DNA of 64,000 nt from Flagellimonas spongiicola (GCF_023502425.1 NZ_JAMFMA010000004.1:248001-312000), one strand, 5' to 3'; numbered from the stretch's first letter, positions 45,851-55,601 are shown. Translations and numbers: made by a program. The notes: generated from the letters alone by a model not told the origin.

Positions 45851-47025
45851 GATGATTTGATCTCAGAATATTTATTGATCACTCCTTTGAAAAAACAGAA
45901 AAGTACAAATAGCGAAAAAATACCTTCAAAAATAGGTTCAACCATGAATATTAATAGAAATGCGAGTCCATATATTAATATAAAACCATTGATGAACAGG
46001 TGTTCATTGGTCTTGATGATTTTTCGAATTTGATTGAAAGAACGAATAGAATAAATAACCAATAGAAGAAAAGGAATAATACCGCCAGCTCTAAGAACAT
46101 CTAACCACAAGTTGTGGGAATACCCAAATTCATTTACATCCCATCCTAGAGGTTTGGTGAACATATTTTCAAAGGATTTGACCCAACGTTCTGTTCTTCC
46201 TCCGCCACTAGCTACATCGGCACGGCCACCATCCATTCGGCTTGCAAATGAACTTAACCAATCGGCGTTTAAATCAAAGGATACTTTGTTCAATATCAAA
46301 CCAACCGCAACGACCAAAAAAAACAGTAATACTGCATTCTCTTTTGCCGTTTGTCTTTTAAGCATGTATCCAACTGCAATAATGGAAGTAAGTAAAAAAA
46401 TACTGAGTTGGGTTCGACTTCCAAGTCGCAAAGCACACACTAGGGATAATATAAATAAAATGGCCATGCCAATTTTAATCAATAGCGGAATGGATTTACG
46501 TCCTACGATAAGTAGAGCGGGAATACACATATTTAAGGTTAAATAGGCACCCATTACAGTTGCTGAAAGCGATTCGCCGGTCCATATGTAAGGTATGCTT
46601 CTATCTGCCTGTACAAAGCCACCCTCTGCAAAGTTCAGATATACCGAAAGAACGGCGGGTAAAGAAAATAAAGCACTTGCGAAGAACAATAGATAGAACA
46701 CAGTATGGTCATCCTTGATGGGGTTGCTCATAAACTTACCTAACAGATAAAATGTAGGGGGGAATAGAGAATATATCAATACAAATTGCATTCCATCAAC
46801 AGGATCTAAAATGTAAAACAATCCATAAATCACTGATAGCAGTAGCAGCAATGTGAAATCCAAATCCAAGTTCTTTTTAACAAGGCTTGCCTTAATAAAA
46901 ATAAATGCTGGTAGGACATAACCAATCAAAAAACCTTTATTCAATGGATTCAATAGATATAATGCAAATAGCCCAACTATTAAAAATCCAACTTGATTTA
47001 AATATGTATAAATTTTGTTAACCAT
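45847..47025 (-). CDS. O-antigen polymerase/ligase-like membrane protein
   Basis: This 392-residue integral membrane protein has about ten to eleven hydrophobic segments, and a periplasmic loop around residues 250-310 (SFASRMDGGRADVASGGGRTERW and WDVNEFGYSHNLWLDVLRAGG). The HNLWLDVLRxGG block followed by a helix is characteristic of the Wzy/WaaL superfamily, which polymerises lipid-linked repeat units or attaches glycans to an acceptor. In a locus with Wzx flippases, polymerase is the more likely role. It overlaps the GT4 gene by 4 bases and follows the previous GT4 by 22 bases. Confidence 0.85.
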   Translation of the reverse strand: MVNKIYTYLNQVGFLIVGLFALYLLNPLNKGFLIGYVLPAFIFIKASLVKKNLDLDFTLLLLLSVIYGLFYILDPVDGMQFVLIYSLFPPTFYLLGKFMSNPIKDDHTVFYLLFFASALFSLPAVLSVYLNFAEGGFVQADRSIPYIWTGESLSATVMGAYLTLNMCIPALLIVGRKSIPLLIKIGMAILFILSLVCALRLGSRTQLSIFLLTSIIAVGYMLKRQTAKENAVLLFFLVVAVGLILNKVSFDLNADWLSSFASRMDGGRADVASGGGRTERWVKSFENMFTKPLGWDVNEFGYSHNLWLDVLRAGGIIPFLLLVIYSIRSFNQIRKIIKTNEHLFINGFILIYGLAFLLIFMVEPIFEGIFSLFVLFCFFKGVINKYSEIKSS

Positions 47026-47047
47026 TTGTTGGTTTGCCCTAACTTAA

Positions 47048-48331
47048 TTAAGAATGATTATTTTCTAGGATTGTTGTATAACAGCTCATGAGGTCTTTCA
47101 GGTTCCTTTCTCTGTCATGTCGCTTAGTTGCTGAAATAATACCTCCTTTGGATAATTTCTCTGCTAATTCAGGTTGTTCAAAAATACGAATGATATGTCT
47201 TGCCAACTGTTCTATTTCTTCAAAACGGTATAGTAAACCTGAAGACTCGTGATCCACCATATCTGGAATCCCTCCAGCATAGGATGCGATTACGGGTGTT
47301 CCCAATAACTGGGCTTCACCTAATGAATTTGGACTATTTTCAATACTGGATGGGCATATAAATGCGTGATTGTTTAAATATGCTTGGATCATACCTTTTG
47401 CTTCCAAACTTCCCATGAAATTCACCTGGTCTGACAATTGATTTTCACGAATGTAATTTTTCAACAATTTACCATAACCACTTAATCGTAGTTTTTCCGA
47501 AAACGAGCTTGAATCTGTGATATCTTTTCCTACCACATTTAGTTTCACTTCAGGATATAACTTTTTAACTATTTTAATCGCTTCCAATACCTTATGCATA
47601 CCCTTGATAGGATATGCAGCTGAACTGATCATTAATGAATAATCCTTCTTGCTATCAGCATCCCATTTTCGGGAATCGTAGAATTCCTTACGTAACGATT
47701 CGTTACAAAAATGATACATTATATTAGGATTTATGGTAATTGCATGCGTGTGATCCCAATGCGTTCTCCCAATTACATGTGCTGTTTTCTTTAGGTAAGG
47801 AACTTCTACTGCTTCTCCTCTTTTTTTGAATTTTTGTTTAGCTTTCAAAAGGGAATCTCTGCGTACCACATCCCTAAATGTGATATTTTTTTTGATGATG
47901 GACTCCGTTAAACCTCCCCAATAGTATCTAGTGTAAACACTGATTAATCCTTGGATGGAAATTACATAATTGAGATCGGGAATTTTATTCATTAATGCAA
48001 GGCCATGAGCCGCTTCGGTTCCATGAATATGAACAACATCTGGCTGGGTTTCCTTGATAACGGTAACCCATTGGCTTTCTAACGATTGGTCATAATTGTA
48101 TATCGATGTGGAGCTCTCTAATAGATAATATTGAATGCCATTAATTTTTTTTGAAAGTTTGTGATGGTGCTTAGAAGCAGTAACCACAGTTAATTCGGTG
48201 CCATTTGAGACCAAATCCAATGCTAGCCCATACATCCAACCTCCAATTACGGGTATATTCTCACCTAATGATTTAGCCAAATCTGGGAATATAGTGTTGC
48301 TAACCCAAAGTATTTTCATGGAATCCTTCAT
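47048..48331 (-). CDS. GT4 glycosyltransferase
   Basis: This 427-residue GT-B enzyme has MKILWVSNTIFPDLAKSLGENIPVIGGWMYGLALDL at its start (residue 5 onward), a common opening of capsule GT4 proteins. PDVVHIHGTEAAHGLALM follows, then SSAAYPIKGMHKVLEAIKIV and the donor site FICPSSIENSPNSLGEAQLLGTPVIASYAGGIPDMV. The ATG at 48331 overlaps the previous stop (TAATG). An alternative ATG at 48319 is possible. It lies in the operon with a flippase and the polymerase-like gene. Sugar specificity unknown. Confidence 0.92.
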   Translation of the reverse strand: MKDSMKILWVSNTIFPDLAKSLGENIPVIGGWMYGLALDLVSNGTELTVVTASKHHHKLSKKINGIQYYLLESSTSIYNYDQSLESQWVTVIKETQPDVVHIHGTEAAHGLALMNKIPDLNYVISIQGLISVYTRYYWGGLTESIIKKNITFRDVVRRDSLLKAKQKFKKRGEAVEVPYLKKTAHVIGRTHWDHTHAITINPNIMYHFCNESLRKEFYDSRKWDADSKKDYSLMISSAAYPIKGMHKVLEAIKIVKKLYPEVKLNVVGKDITDSSSFSEKLRLSGYGKLLKNYIRENQLSDQVNFMGSLEAKGMIQAYLNNHAFICPSSIENSPNSLGEAQLLGTPVIASYAGGIPDMVDHESSGLLYRFEEIEQLARHIIRIFEQPELAEKLSKGGIISATKRHDRERNLKDLMSCYTTILENNHS

Positions 48332-49440
48332 TATTTGATTGTAGATTTTAAAACATCAATTTGATAATTTGCATTGTATTTGGCATCTACTATATCCTGA
48401 CACATTTTCGCAATTGATTTTTTATCAAATTTATCTTTATTAATCCATTTTTGAATTTTTACATTTAAATCTTCTAAATCATTATTTTTAAAAAAATCCC
48501 CAGTTTTTCCAGGATACAGGGCTTCATATTCCGGGCCATGGCCACTAAAATTGTCATTCGTAATCACTGGACAACCGTAGGTCATTGAATGTAGTGCAGT
48601 TAATCCTATGGGGCCAGGGGATACACACACATCCGAATTATAAAACAACTCTGCAATGATCGCCTCATCATAACAAGGACCGTAAAACCAAACATTCTTA
48701 CTTATTTTAAGATCTTCAGGTAAAGTTTCTAATCCCTCAGAGTCCGCATTGGGACCAACTAAGACTAAATTACAGGGTATATCAGTCATATTCAAATTGG
48801 CAACTACCTGAATCAACTGATCTATCTTTTTGGATTTTTGAATCCTGCCTGTGTGAATAATTACCGGATTGTTATTGTCAAAATGATTACTGAATATTTC
48901 AGTTTTTTTAAGGTTTTTTCTAAATACCAGTTGCTTTTGATGATCAAGTGAATTATAGATAACCACTAATTTTTCCGAAGAAAACCCTTCCGCTATCATA
49001 TTCTGTTTGGCATGGTTACCATAAAGCAAGATTCTATGACAAAGTCTATAAAACATTTTCTCAATCAACTTTCCCATGGTAGACGTATTGCCTTTCATAC
49101 CATGTGTCCATGCATATATCTTTTTACCCGATATTTTGGCAAGACATGCCAATAGCCAATTTGACAAGGAACCTGGTGTTCCAGTAATAATATAGTGCTT
49201 ATAGGGCTTGAAAATTAATTGCCATACCCCAGTCTGCCATTCAAAACCCGTAAGTGGTATTTGATTGATTGAGAGTATTTTCTTAAAGCCATTAAGCGTA
49301 TTGAAATCAAGTTGTTTGATAGAATCGGCCAACCAATCACCAAAATAGAAATCGCATTCCAATTCAGTGTCCATAATGGAATAGATCGGCATCCTATAGT
49401 GTGGCGCGGAGTTGAAAATGCAACAAATTTGCTTTGACAT
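48331..49440 (-). CDS. GT4-like glycosyltransferase
   Basis: This 369-residue GT-B enzyme has an N-terminal half with CCIFNSAPHYRMPIYSIMD, LECDFYFGDWLADSIKQLDF and IYAWTHGMKGNTS. The second half has NNPVIIHTGRIQKSKKIDQLIQVV, CNLVLVGPNADSEGL and DVCVSPGPIGLTALHSMTYGCPVITNDN, which form the nucleotide-sugar pocket. The ATG at 49440 was chosen. A TTG at 49449 would add three residues. It begins 11 bases after the flippase stop and its stop overlaps the next GT4 start. Donor unknown. Confidence 0.88.
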   Translation of the reverse strand: MSKQICCIFNSAPHYRMPIYSIMDTELECDFYFGDWLADSIKQLDFNTLNGFKKILSINQIPLTGFEWQTGVWQLIFKPYKHYIITGTPGSLSNWLLACLAKISGKKIYAWTHGMKGNTSTMGKLIEKMFYRLCHRILLYGNHAKQNMIAEGFSSEKLVVIYNSLDHQKQLVFRKNLKKTEIFSNHFDNNNPVIIHTGRIQKSKKIDQLIQVVANLNMTDIPCNLVLVGPNADSEGLETLPEDLKISKNVWFYGPCYDEAIIAELFYNSDVCVSPGPIGLTALHSMTYGCPVITNDNFSGHGPEYEALYPGKTGDFFKNNDLEDLNVKIQKWINKDKFDKKSIAKMCQDIVDAKYNANYQIDVLKSTIK

Positions 49441-49451
49441 TCTATCCAATT

Positions 49452-50903
49452 TTATTGTTTAACTTCTGAATTCTTAAAAAAGCCTTTGGTAAGCGCCACC
49501 AATTCATCATACTCTTGGATTTTCAACCATCTCAATCCAGCTATGTAGATAATCAAACCTACTAGTCCAGTTACCAAAATATTCACTATATCAGATAGGA
49601 ACAACAGACGTAGGTAATAAGTGGCCAAGGCCATAACCAAACCAATTGAGAGAATTTTGAGCATGTCTTTTATTTGTTTAATCGGACCGTAACCCATTAT
49701 TTTTCCTGGATAGTATGTGTTAATGAAAAAGTGGATTGTAGTCGCAATCAATTCAGCTATTGCAATGAATAAAATTCCATATTGAAACGAAACCAACAGC
49801 AATAATACGCGAACGCCTATTTTTAGCAATTGTTGTCTTAATACCAAATCCGTTCGTCCTATTACATATAACAGGTTTTCATTAACACCTGAGATTATAG
49901 TTATCATGCGAGCGATACAAAAAATCTGCATGATAGGAACTGCAGGCAGCCATTTTTCGGTCAAGAGTAATCTAATAATGGGTTCAGCCAAAATTGCCAA
50001 CAGAAGAAAAAGCGGAACTATAAGCAGTGCTGTAGCTTTGATGATTTTGCGCGTATAGGCAATCAGATTTTCTTTTTGATCTTGAATGGTTGAAAGCGCA
50101 GGGAAAATTACGCTATCCAATACACCATCCAAAGCTCCATAAGCAGTATCGGCAAAATTTGTACCTCTACTGTAAATCCCCAGATCCTTAGGCCCCATCA
50201 CTTTACCAATTACCAACCCATAGAAGTGATTTACGGTGGTACTTATCAATGATGAAATCAATAAGTTAGATCCATATTTAAATAAACTTTTCAGAGAAGT
50301 CCAGGAAAAGACCCAATTGGGCTTCCATTTGACTAAAATCCAAGTAAATATTGCATTTAAACTAGATCGAATGAGGCTCTGAAATACCAATGCCCAAACG
50401 CCATAACCACTGTAGGCCAAAACAATTGCTGTAACACCTGAAATCAGTGTTGCACCAAAACTTACCTTGGCCAATGTTTTAAAATCCAATGCAATTGAAA
50501 AGATAATATCCGGAACAGTAAACGAGGCATTGATAATTAGTATCAGAGCCAAGACCTTTAGAAGTTCCTCTAATTCTGGAATATCAAAAAATTGCGCGAC
50601 AAATGGAGCTGAGATAAATAGTACTGCGTAGCAAAAGAATGAAACGAGAAGACTGAACCAAAACACGGTCGATTTGTCATCCTCGGTTCTATTTTGTTTT
50701 TGGACTAGTGCTGCGCCAAATCCACTATCAATAAAAATGTCTGAAATCGCTATAAAAATCAATAAGATGCCAATAACTCCGTATTCTTCTGGAGCAAGAA
50801 TTCTAGCCAAGACAATCCCTAGAACAAAATGAAGTATATCAACCGAAAATTGCTCGATAGCACTCCATGCAATTCCATTAAACATCCGTTTGGCCAGACT
50901 CAT
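49452..50903 (-). CDS. Wzx-type polysaccharide flippase, copy 1
   Basis: This 483-residue integral membrane protein is of the MOP/PST (Wzx/RfbX) group with about 12-14 predicted helices. It should move undecaprenyl-linked glycan units to the periplasmic face. Conserved are LARILAPEEYGVIGILLIFIAIS, VQKQNRTEDDKSTVFWFS, DFKTLAKV and IARMITIISGVNENLLYVIGRTDL. I placed the start at the ATG at 50903 (MSLAKRMFNG), which matches the opening of copy 2. A start at 50945 would add 14 unlike residues. It is first in the operon running to 44636. It and the gene at 54096 are close paralogues. Confidence 0.92.
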   Translation of the reverse strand: MSLAKRMFNGIAWSAIEQFSVDILHFVLGIVLARILAPEEYGVIGILLIFIAISDIFIDSGFGAALVQKQNRTEDDKSTVFWFSLLVSFFCYAVLFISAPFVAQFFDIPELEELLKVLALILIINASFTVPDIIFSIALDFKTLAKVSFGATLISGVTAIVLAYSGYGVWALVFQSLIRSSLNAIFTWILVKWKPNWVFSWTSLKSLFKYGSNLLISSLISTTVNHFYGLVIGKVMGPKDLGIYSRGTNFADTAYGALDGVLDSVIFPALSTIQDQKENLIAYTRKIIKATALLIVPLFLLLAILAEPIIRLLLTEKWLPAVPIMQIFCIARMITIISGVNENLLYVIGRTDLVLRQQLLKIGVRVLLLLVSFQYGILFIAIAELIATTIHFFINTYYPGKIMGYGPIKQIKDMLKILSIGLVMALATYYLRLLFLSDIVNILVTGLVGLIIYIAGLRWLKIQEYDELVALTKGFFKNSEVKQ

Positions 50904-51083
50904 AAAACGTTTTAGAATTTTGTCCGCAAATATCCGTAATTGCAATCAAATGTGACTTGAAATGCCAATAGGTTGTCATAAAATGGGATTAAATGCATAA
51001 TTGATGCATATTAAACAGAGATAGGTATAGGTTCAAATGATTATATTCAAAATATACCTGATATAAACATATGCTAACTTTTC

Positions 51084-51114
51084 TTGCAACACCATTGTCC
51101 TGTTAGTAAATTTG
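51084..51114 (+). promoter_or_regulatory. Promoter of the PIG-L deacetylase gene
   Basis: TTG (51084-51086), 20 bases, then TAAATTTG (51107-51114) is a textbook Bacteroidota promoter with consensus spacing. It ends 20 bases before the ATG at 51135. This rules out the in-frame TTG at 51084 as the translation start. Confidence 0.65.
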
Positions 51115-51134
51115 AGCATATCAAACTTTCATTG

Positions 51135-52526
51135 ATGAAAAGGAAAAGGCTTGTTGTGGCATTGATCACATTATTGTTAATGTTTACGGCACTGTTTGTA
51201 TATCGGTACGCCAACTATAGAAATAATATCTATTATTATGATACTCAAGTAGATTACGACTATGAATTCAAGGAAAGTAACTTGATAATTCTGGATTACC
51301 TTGATAACTCCGTTACAATACCGGAAGATATTGGGGAGGGATTCACTGCCTTCCTAAAAGTCACTGTTCAGGCAACTTTCAAGGGTAAATGGAGTACACC
51401 CAGCGTAGAGATTTCCAATGGCGATAAATCTGTATTGGAATATTTTGAGGACGGTGCTAAAGGATTTAGATATTTGAATATCAGTAATTTGTTAACTGAA
51501 GGCGAAACCCGTTTGAATTTCTCTGCGAACAGTCTGAGAATCAACAATCAAGATGCTGAATTGATTTACTTTAAAAATGAGCCTTTGGATGACAAACGAA
51601 TTTTGGTTATTGGCACCCATCCTGATGATGCTGAAATCGCGGCTTATGGAATATATAGTCAGTACTCGAATGTCTTTGTTTTAAATATAAAATCTGGTGA
51701 ATCAGGCCCTTTTAAATATGATGAGGTTTATACAGATTCGATTTTACATTATCGTAAAAAGGGACAGCTAAGGACATGGAATAGTATCTCGGTCCCGCTA
51801 TTGGGCGGAGTCCACCATGATAGCATTCTGAATTTTGCATATTATTCCAATTTGGAAAAAATGTATAAAAAGAAGAGTCAGGAATTCCCTGCAACGTTTA
51901 CGAAAGCCACAGATATAAATGTTTATCGAAAACAAAATTTTTCCTTTCTTAAGGATAGTATAACAGGAAGTTCTAACTGGGAAGATATGGTCAAGAATTT
52001 GCAGATCATAGTTTCTCATGTTAAACCTGATGTCATTGTAACACCCTATCCGGCTTTGGATGCACACAAGGAACATCAATATACTACCATTGCTTTGATG
52101 GAGGCCCTTAAAGCTGATAGTATAAGTGAAGGTGAACTGTATCTATATTCCAATCATTATATAATCAATGAGCATTACCCTTATGGTAATTCAGGTGGAA
52201 CAATGCCGCTGCCTCCAAATTTTTCCAATGCTATTTATTTTAAAAGAATTTATTCCCATCCACTTGGTTTAAATAGACAAAAAGACAAATTGTTTGCCTT
52301 AGAGGCAATGCATGACTTAAGACCTGATACAGAATGGCGGTTTGGTGAGCAGGCATTGAGAAAAGCCTTTCAAACTGCCAAAACAGAAATGTTCAATGGT
52401 GATAACAGCTATTTCAAAAGAGCTTTAAGAAGTAATGAGTTGTTTTTTGTCGTTCCTATTGCGGATATCTATGATGCTGATGTCGTGGAAAAATTAATCA
52501 CTGAAATTCCGGATCCGGCCTGGTAG
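51135..52526 (+). CDS. Membrane-anchored PIG-L family deacetylase
   Basis: This 463-residue protein has a basic N-terminus and one membrane helix (about residues 5-22). A predicted beta-sandwich domain covers about residues 35-150. A PIG-L/LmbE zinc-dependent deacetylase domain follows with GTHPDDAEIAAYG (His162, Asp) and DAHKEHQY (His311, His314). PIG-L enzymes remove acetyl from GlcNAc-type sugars. The anchor orientation suggests the catalytic part lies in the periplasm, so it could de-N-acetylate the exported or lipid-linked glycan. It is transcribed alone, opposite to its neighbours, and ends at an inverted repeat (52547-52588). Confidence 0.88.
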   Translation: MKRKRLVVALITLLLMFTALFVYRYANYRNNIYYYDTQVDYDYEFKESNLIILDYLDNSVTIPEDIGEGFTAFLKVTVQATFKGKWSTPSVEISNGDKSVLEYFEDGAKGFRYLNISNLLTEGETRLNFSANSLRINNQDAELIYFKNEPLDDKRILVIGTHPDDAEIAAYGIYSQYSNVFVLNIKSGESGPFKYDEVYTDSILHYRKKGQLRTWNSISVPLLGGVHHDSILNFAYYSNLEKMYKKKSQEFPATFTKATDINVYRKQNFSFLKDSITGSSNWEDMVKNLQIIVSHVKPDVIVTPYPALDAHKEHQYTTIALMEALKADSISEGELYLYSNHYIINEHYPYGNSGGTMPLPPNFSNAIYFKRIYSHPLGLNRQKDKLFALEAMHDLRPDTEWRFGEQALRKAFQTAKTEMFNGDNSYFKRALRSNELFFVVPIADIYDADVVEKLITEIPDPAW

Positions 52527-52546
52527 CAAATTAATGAACTTGGATT

Positions 52547-52588
52547 GTTCTGCTTTGACCACATGGATTATTGCGGTCAAAGCAGAAC
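52547..52588. terminator. 14-bp perfect inverted repeat between convergent genes
   Basis: GTTCTGCTTTGACC pairs perfectly with GGTCAAAGCAGAAC around a 14-base loop. It lies between the 3' ends of the PIG-L gene and tviB, so it probably acts as a two-way terminator. A strong T-run is absent. Confidence 0.6.
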
Positions 52589-52597
52589 ATAATGTTA

Positions 52598-53869
52598 TTA
52601 CAATCGATCCGTCACCCATTCTTTTGGAAAGAAACTTTTGATGTCAAACACGATAGTATTGTTACTTGACTTTAAGTTTGGCAAGTCCAGGTTTTTAAAT
52701 TCTTCATGGCCCACGGATAGTATTATTGCGTCATATCCTTTGCCGATTTTAGGCGCTAAGCTTAGACCATACTCATCAAACACTTCTTCTTTGTTGGCAT
52801 AAGGGTCGTAAACGTCCATGTCCGTACCAAAATTTTTCAGTTCTCTTACCATATCGATAACCCTAGAATTTCTTATGTCCGGACAGTTCTCTTTAAATGT
52901 TATTCCGAGAACTAGGATTTTGGCATTTTTGACCTTTAAGTCGTTTTTCACCATCAATTTAATAACCCGATTGGCAATGTAGATACCCATATCGTCATTT
53001 ATCCGTCTACCGGATAGAATCACTTCAGGATGATATCCTAAACTTTCTGCCTTATGAGTTAGGTAATAAGGATCTACACTAATACAATGTCCTCCAACAA
53101 GTCCAGGTCTAAACGGTAAAAAGTTCCATTTTGTACCAGCAGCTTCCAATGCTTCAACAGTATCAATACCTAGGCGGTCAAAAATCAAGGCAAACTCATT
53201 GACCAGTGAAATATTCAAATCACGCTGTGTATTTTCCATGATTTTGGAGGCTTCAGCGACTTTAATACTTGACGCCTTGTGTGTACCTACGGTGATAATT
53301 TCATTATATAGTTGATCAACAAAATTTGCGATTTCAGGTGTACTGCCGGAAGTAACCTTTACAATGTTGTGTACTCTTCTTTGTTTGTCCCCGGGATTTA
53401 TTCTTTCAGGAGAATATCCGCAAAAGAAGTCTTCATTGAAAACTAGCCCGCTATGTTCTTCAAGTACTGGTACACAATCTTCTTCTGTACAACCTGGATA
53501 TACAGTGGATTCGTAGATTACGATGTCACCTTTGGAAAGTTGCTTCCCAACAGTTTTACTAGCTCCTTTTAATGGATTAAGATTCGGTTTTTTTGAACCG
53601 TCTATTGGAGTAGGAACGGTAACTATGTAAATGTTGGCAGATTTTAAATCATCATCGTTATGTGAGAAATTAATTTTTGCCATGAAATCCAAATCTTCAT
53701 CGTCAACTTCCCCGGTAGCGTCATGGCCACTTTTAAGTTCTTCGATTTTGTTTGTATCTATATCAAATCCGATAACATCGAATCCATTTTTGACAAATTC
53801 AACTGCTAATGGAATTCCAACGTATCCAAGACCAATTATAGCAAGCTTGTTATTTTTAATATTTTCCAT
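52598..53869 (-). CDS. tviB: UDP-N-acetyl-hexosamine 6-dehydrogenase, TviB/VipA type
   Basis: This 423-residue cytoplasmic NAD-dependent enzyme oxidises C6 of a UDP-HexNAc to the uronic acid. LAIIGLGYVGIPLAVEF is the NAD loop. VTVPTPIDGSKKPNLNPL, IYESTVYPGCTEEDCVPVL and GYSPERINPGDK are typical of the TviB/VipA group making UDP-GlcNAcA. The catalytic Cys262 is in GGHCISVDPYYL, and the end carries VLGITFKENCPDIRNSR. The UDP-glucose dehydrogenase at 59209 is a separate, longer type. It forms a single-gene unit with its own promoter at 53904-53938. Confidence 0.93.
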   Translation of the reverse strand: MENIKNNKLAIIGLGYVGIPLAVEFVKNGFDVIGFDIDTNKIEELKSGHDATGEVDDEDLDFMAKINFSHNDDDLKSANIYIVTVPTPIDGSKKPNLNPLKGASKTVGKQLSKGDIVIYESTVYPGCTEEDCVPVLEEHSGLVFNEDFFCGYSPERINPGDKQRRVHNIVKVTSGSTPEIANFVDQLYNEIITVGTHKASSIKVAEASKIMENTQRDLNISLVNEFALIFDRLGIDTVEALEAAGTKWNFLPFRPGLVGGHCISVDPYYLTHKAESLGYHPEVILSGRRINDDMGIYIANRVIKLMVKNDLKVKNAKILVLGITFKENCPDIRNSRVIDMVRELKNFGTDMDVYDPYANKEEVFDEYGLSLAPKIGKGYDAIILSVGHEEFKNLDLPNLKSSNNTIVFDIKSFFPKEWVTDRL

Positions 53870-53903
53870 TATTTAGGATAGGTTATTTTAATATAAAATC
53901 TGA

Positions 53904-53938
53904 CAAAAGTACAATTTAACAGGAAATGTTGGTGCAAA
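53904..53938 (-). promoter_or_regulatory. Promoter of tviB
   Basis: On the minus strand TTTG (53938-53935) is followed after 23 bases by TACTTTTG (53911-53904), which fits the Bacteroidota consensus and spacing. It ends 34 bases before the ATG at 53869. Confidence 0.6.
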
Positions 53939-54095
53939 TCAATTAGCAGTTCAAAAACAAAACACCACCTACATTCTTTATCTTTTTTATGATTGTGCTT
54001 GATTTCAAAGAATGAACGACGCTATTGTTAAAGTATTGTTGGCATTCCTAAAAATATACTGCTATCTTATTTTTTTGATGTAATTCTAGTTTTAG

Positions 54096-55532
54096 TTATT
54101 TTTTTAAAAACTTTCTACTCATGGCAAATAAACTGTTCCATTCTTCAATTTTAAATATTCTCATACACAAATAATACGAACCAAGTGCGGCAAGCGGAGC
54201 AATGCATACCTTCACTAAATTATCGTCAATAAAGTAAACGGAAAGAAAGGTTACCATTACCATTAGTATTGATGATAAAAAAATCATTTTCATGTCCTTA
54301 ATCTGTGACAGTGCACCGTATCCCATAATTTTACCAGGATGATATGTATTGATGAAAAAATGTATAATGGTTGAGATCAATTCTGCCAACGCTATAATCA
54401 CAATCCCATATTTTAAGGATACAACCAGCAAAACAACACGTATAGCGATTTTTGAATATTGTTGTCTAAGCGCCAAATCCGTTCTACCAATGACATAGAG
54501 TAGATTAACGTTTATACCTGAGATAATGGTAATTAAACGGGCAATACAGAAGAATTGCATTATAGGAGCAGCTGGTGCCCATTTCTCAGTTAATAATGTA
54601 ATGATAATGGGTTTTGCCATTAAGGCCAATAACAAAAAAACTGGTATTGTTATTAGCGCCGTCAATTTGATAACTTTTCTAGTTTGCGCTATAAGTACAT
54701 CTCGTTGTTCCTGAATTGTGGATAAACCCGGTAGCAATACGCTGTCTAAAATTGAACTTATGGTTCCGTAAACAAAATCTGAAAATTGTGTGCCACGGGT
54801 GTAGTATCCAAGGTCCTTGGTGCTGATTAACTTAGCGATAAATAACGCATAGAAATTGTTTACAGCGACTCCCAGTAAAGATGATACCAATAAATTTGAT
54901 CCGTAAGAGAACAAGGTTCCAAATGATGCTTTTGAAAATAAAAGACGCGGTTTCCATCGAACCCAAAACCAAGTCATTACCAATGAAAGAATCGATTTCA
55001 ATAAAGTTTGATAGGCTAACGCCCAGACACCGTAGCCTTCCATTGCCAAGTATATGGCTACCATGCCAGCTCCAAAAACCGAAATGAAGTTGATCTTTGC
55101 CAAGGTCTTAAAGTCCAGGTCAATGTTCAGTAGTGTGGTAGGAACTGTAAACAATGAATTGATGATCAATACCAAGGCCAAAACTCTTAGAAGATTTTTA
55201 AGAACGTCCAATTCATAAAAATCAGCTATGTAAGGTGCAGTAATCCAGAGAAGTATGTAGCAGACCAAAGAAATAAGTAAATTAAACCAGAAAACGGTTG
55301 ACTTATCTTCTTCCGTTCGATCCTGTTTTTGGATTAGAGCTTTGGTGAAGCCGCTGTCTATAAAAACGTTGGATATTGCAATAAACACATATAGAATACC
55401 AATTATACCATATTCCTTGGGTGTTAAAATTCTTGCTAGTATGATACCAATAACGAATTGTACCAGCTGAATGGAAATTTTTTCCAAACCACTCCATACT
55501 ACTCCATGAAACATTTTCTTCCCTAGGCTCAT
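54096..55532 (-). CDS. Wzx-type polysaccharide flippase, copy 2
   Basis: This 478-residue MOP/PST flippase has about 12-14 helices and is collinear with copy 1 at 49452 with almost no gaps. LARILTPKEYGIIGILYVFIAIS, IQKQDRTEEDKSTVFWFN, DFKTLAKI and IARLITIISGINVNLLYVIGRTDLALRQQ are all matched there. More than half of aligned positions look identical by eye. It should flip a lipid-linked glycan. Why two are needed is unclear. They may serve different repeat units or two polymers. It is a single-gene unit with gaps on both sides. The start MSLGKKMFHG matches copy 1. Confidence 0.93.
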   Translation of the reverse strand: MSLGKKMFHGVVWSGLEKISIQLVQFVIGIILARILTPKEYGIIGILYVFIAISNVFIDSGFTKALIQKQDRTEEDKSTVFWFNLLISLVCYILLWITAPYIADFYELDVLKNLLRVLALVLIINSLFTVPTTLLNIDLDFKTLAKINFISVFGAGMVAIYLAMEGYGVWALAYQTLLKSILSLVMTWFWVRWKPRLLFSKASFGTLFSYGSNLLVSSLLGVAVNNFYALFIAKLISTKDLGYYTRGTQFSDFVYGTISSILDSVLLPGLSTIQEQRDVLIAQTRKVIKLTALITIPVFLLLALMAKPIIITLLTEKWAPAAPIMQFFCIARLITIISGINVNLLYVIGRTDLALRQQYSKIAIRVVLLVVSLKYGIVIIALAELISTIIHFFINTYHPGKIMGYGALSQIKDMKMIFLSSILMVMVTFLSVYFIDDNLVKVCIAPLAALGSYYLCMRIFKIEEWNSLFAMSRKFLKK

Positions 55533-55601
55533 TTAGGCTAATTCGAGGTGGCAAATATCGGATTAATACCTAAGGATTGTTAAAGACCTAGTTAAAAGGA
55601 T

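Noticed and set aside
51084-51134. TTG start of the PIG-L gene at 51084
   Set aside because: This TTG is the -33 element of a well-formed promoter. The ATG at 51135 starts a normal anchor sequence.
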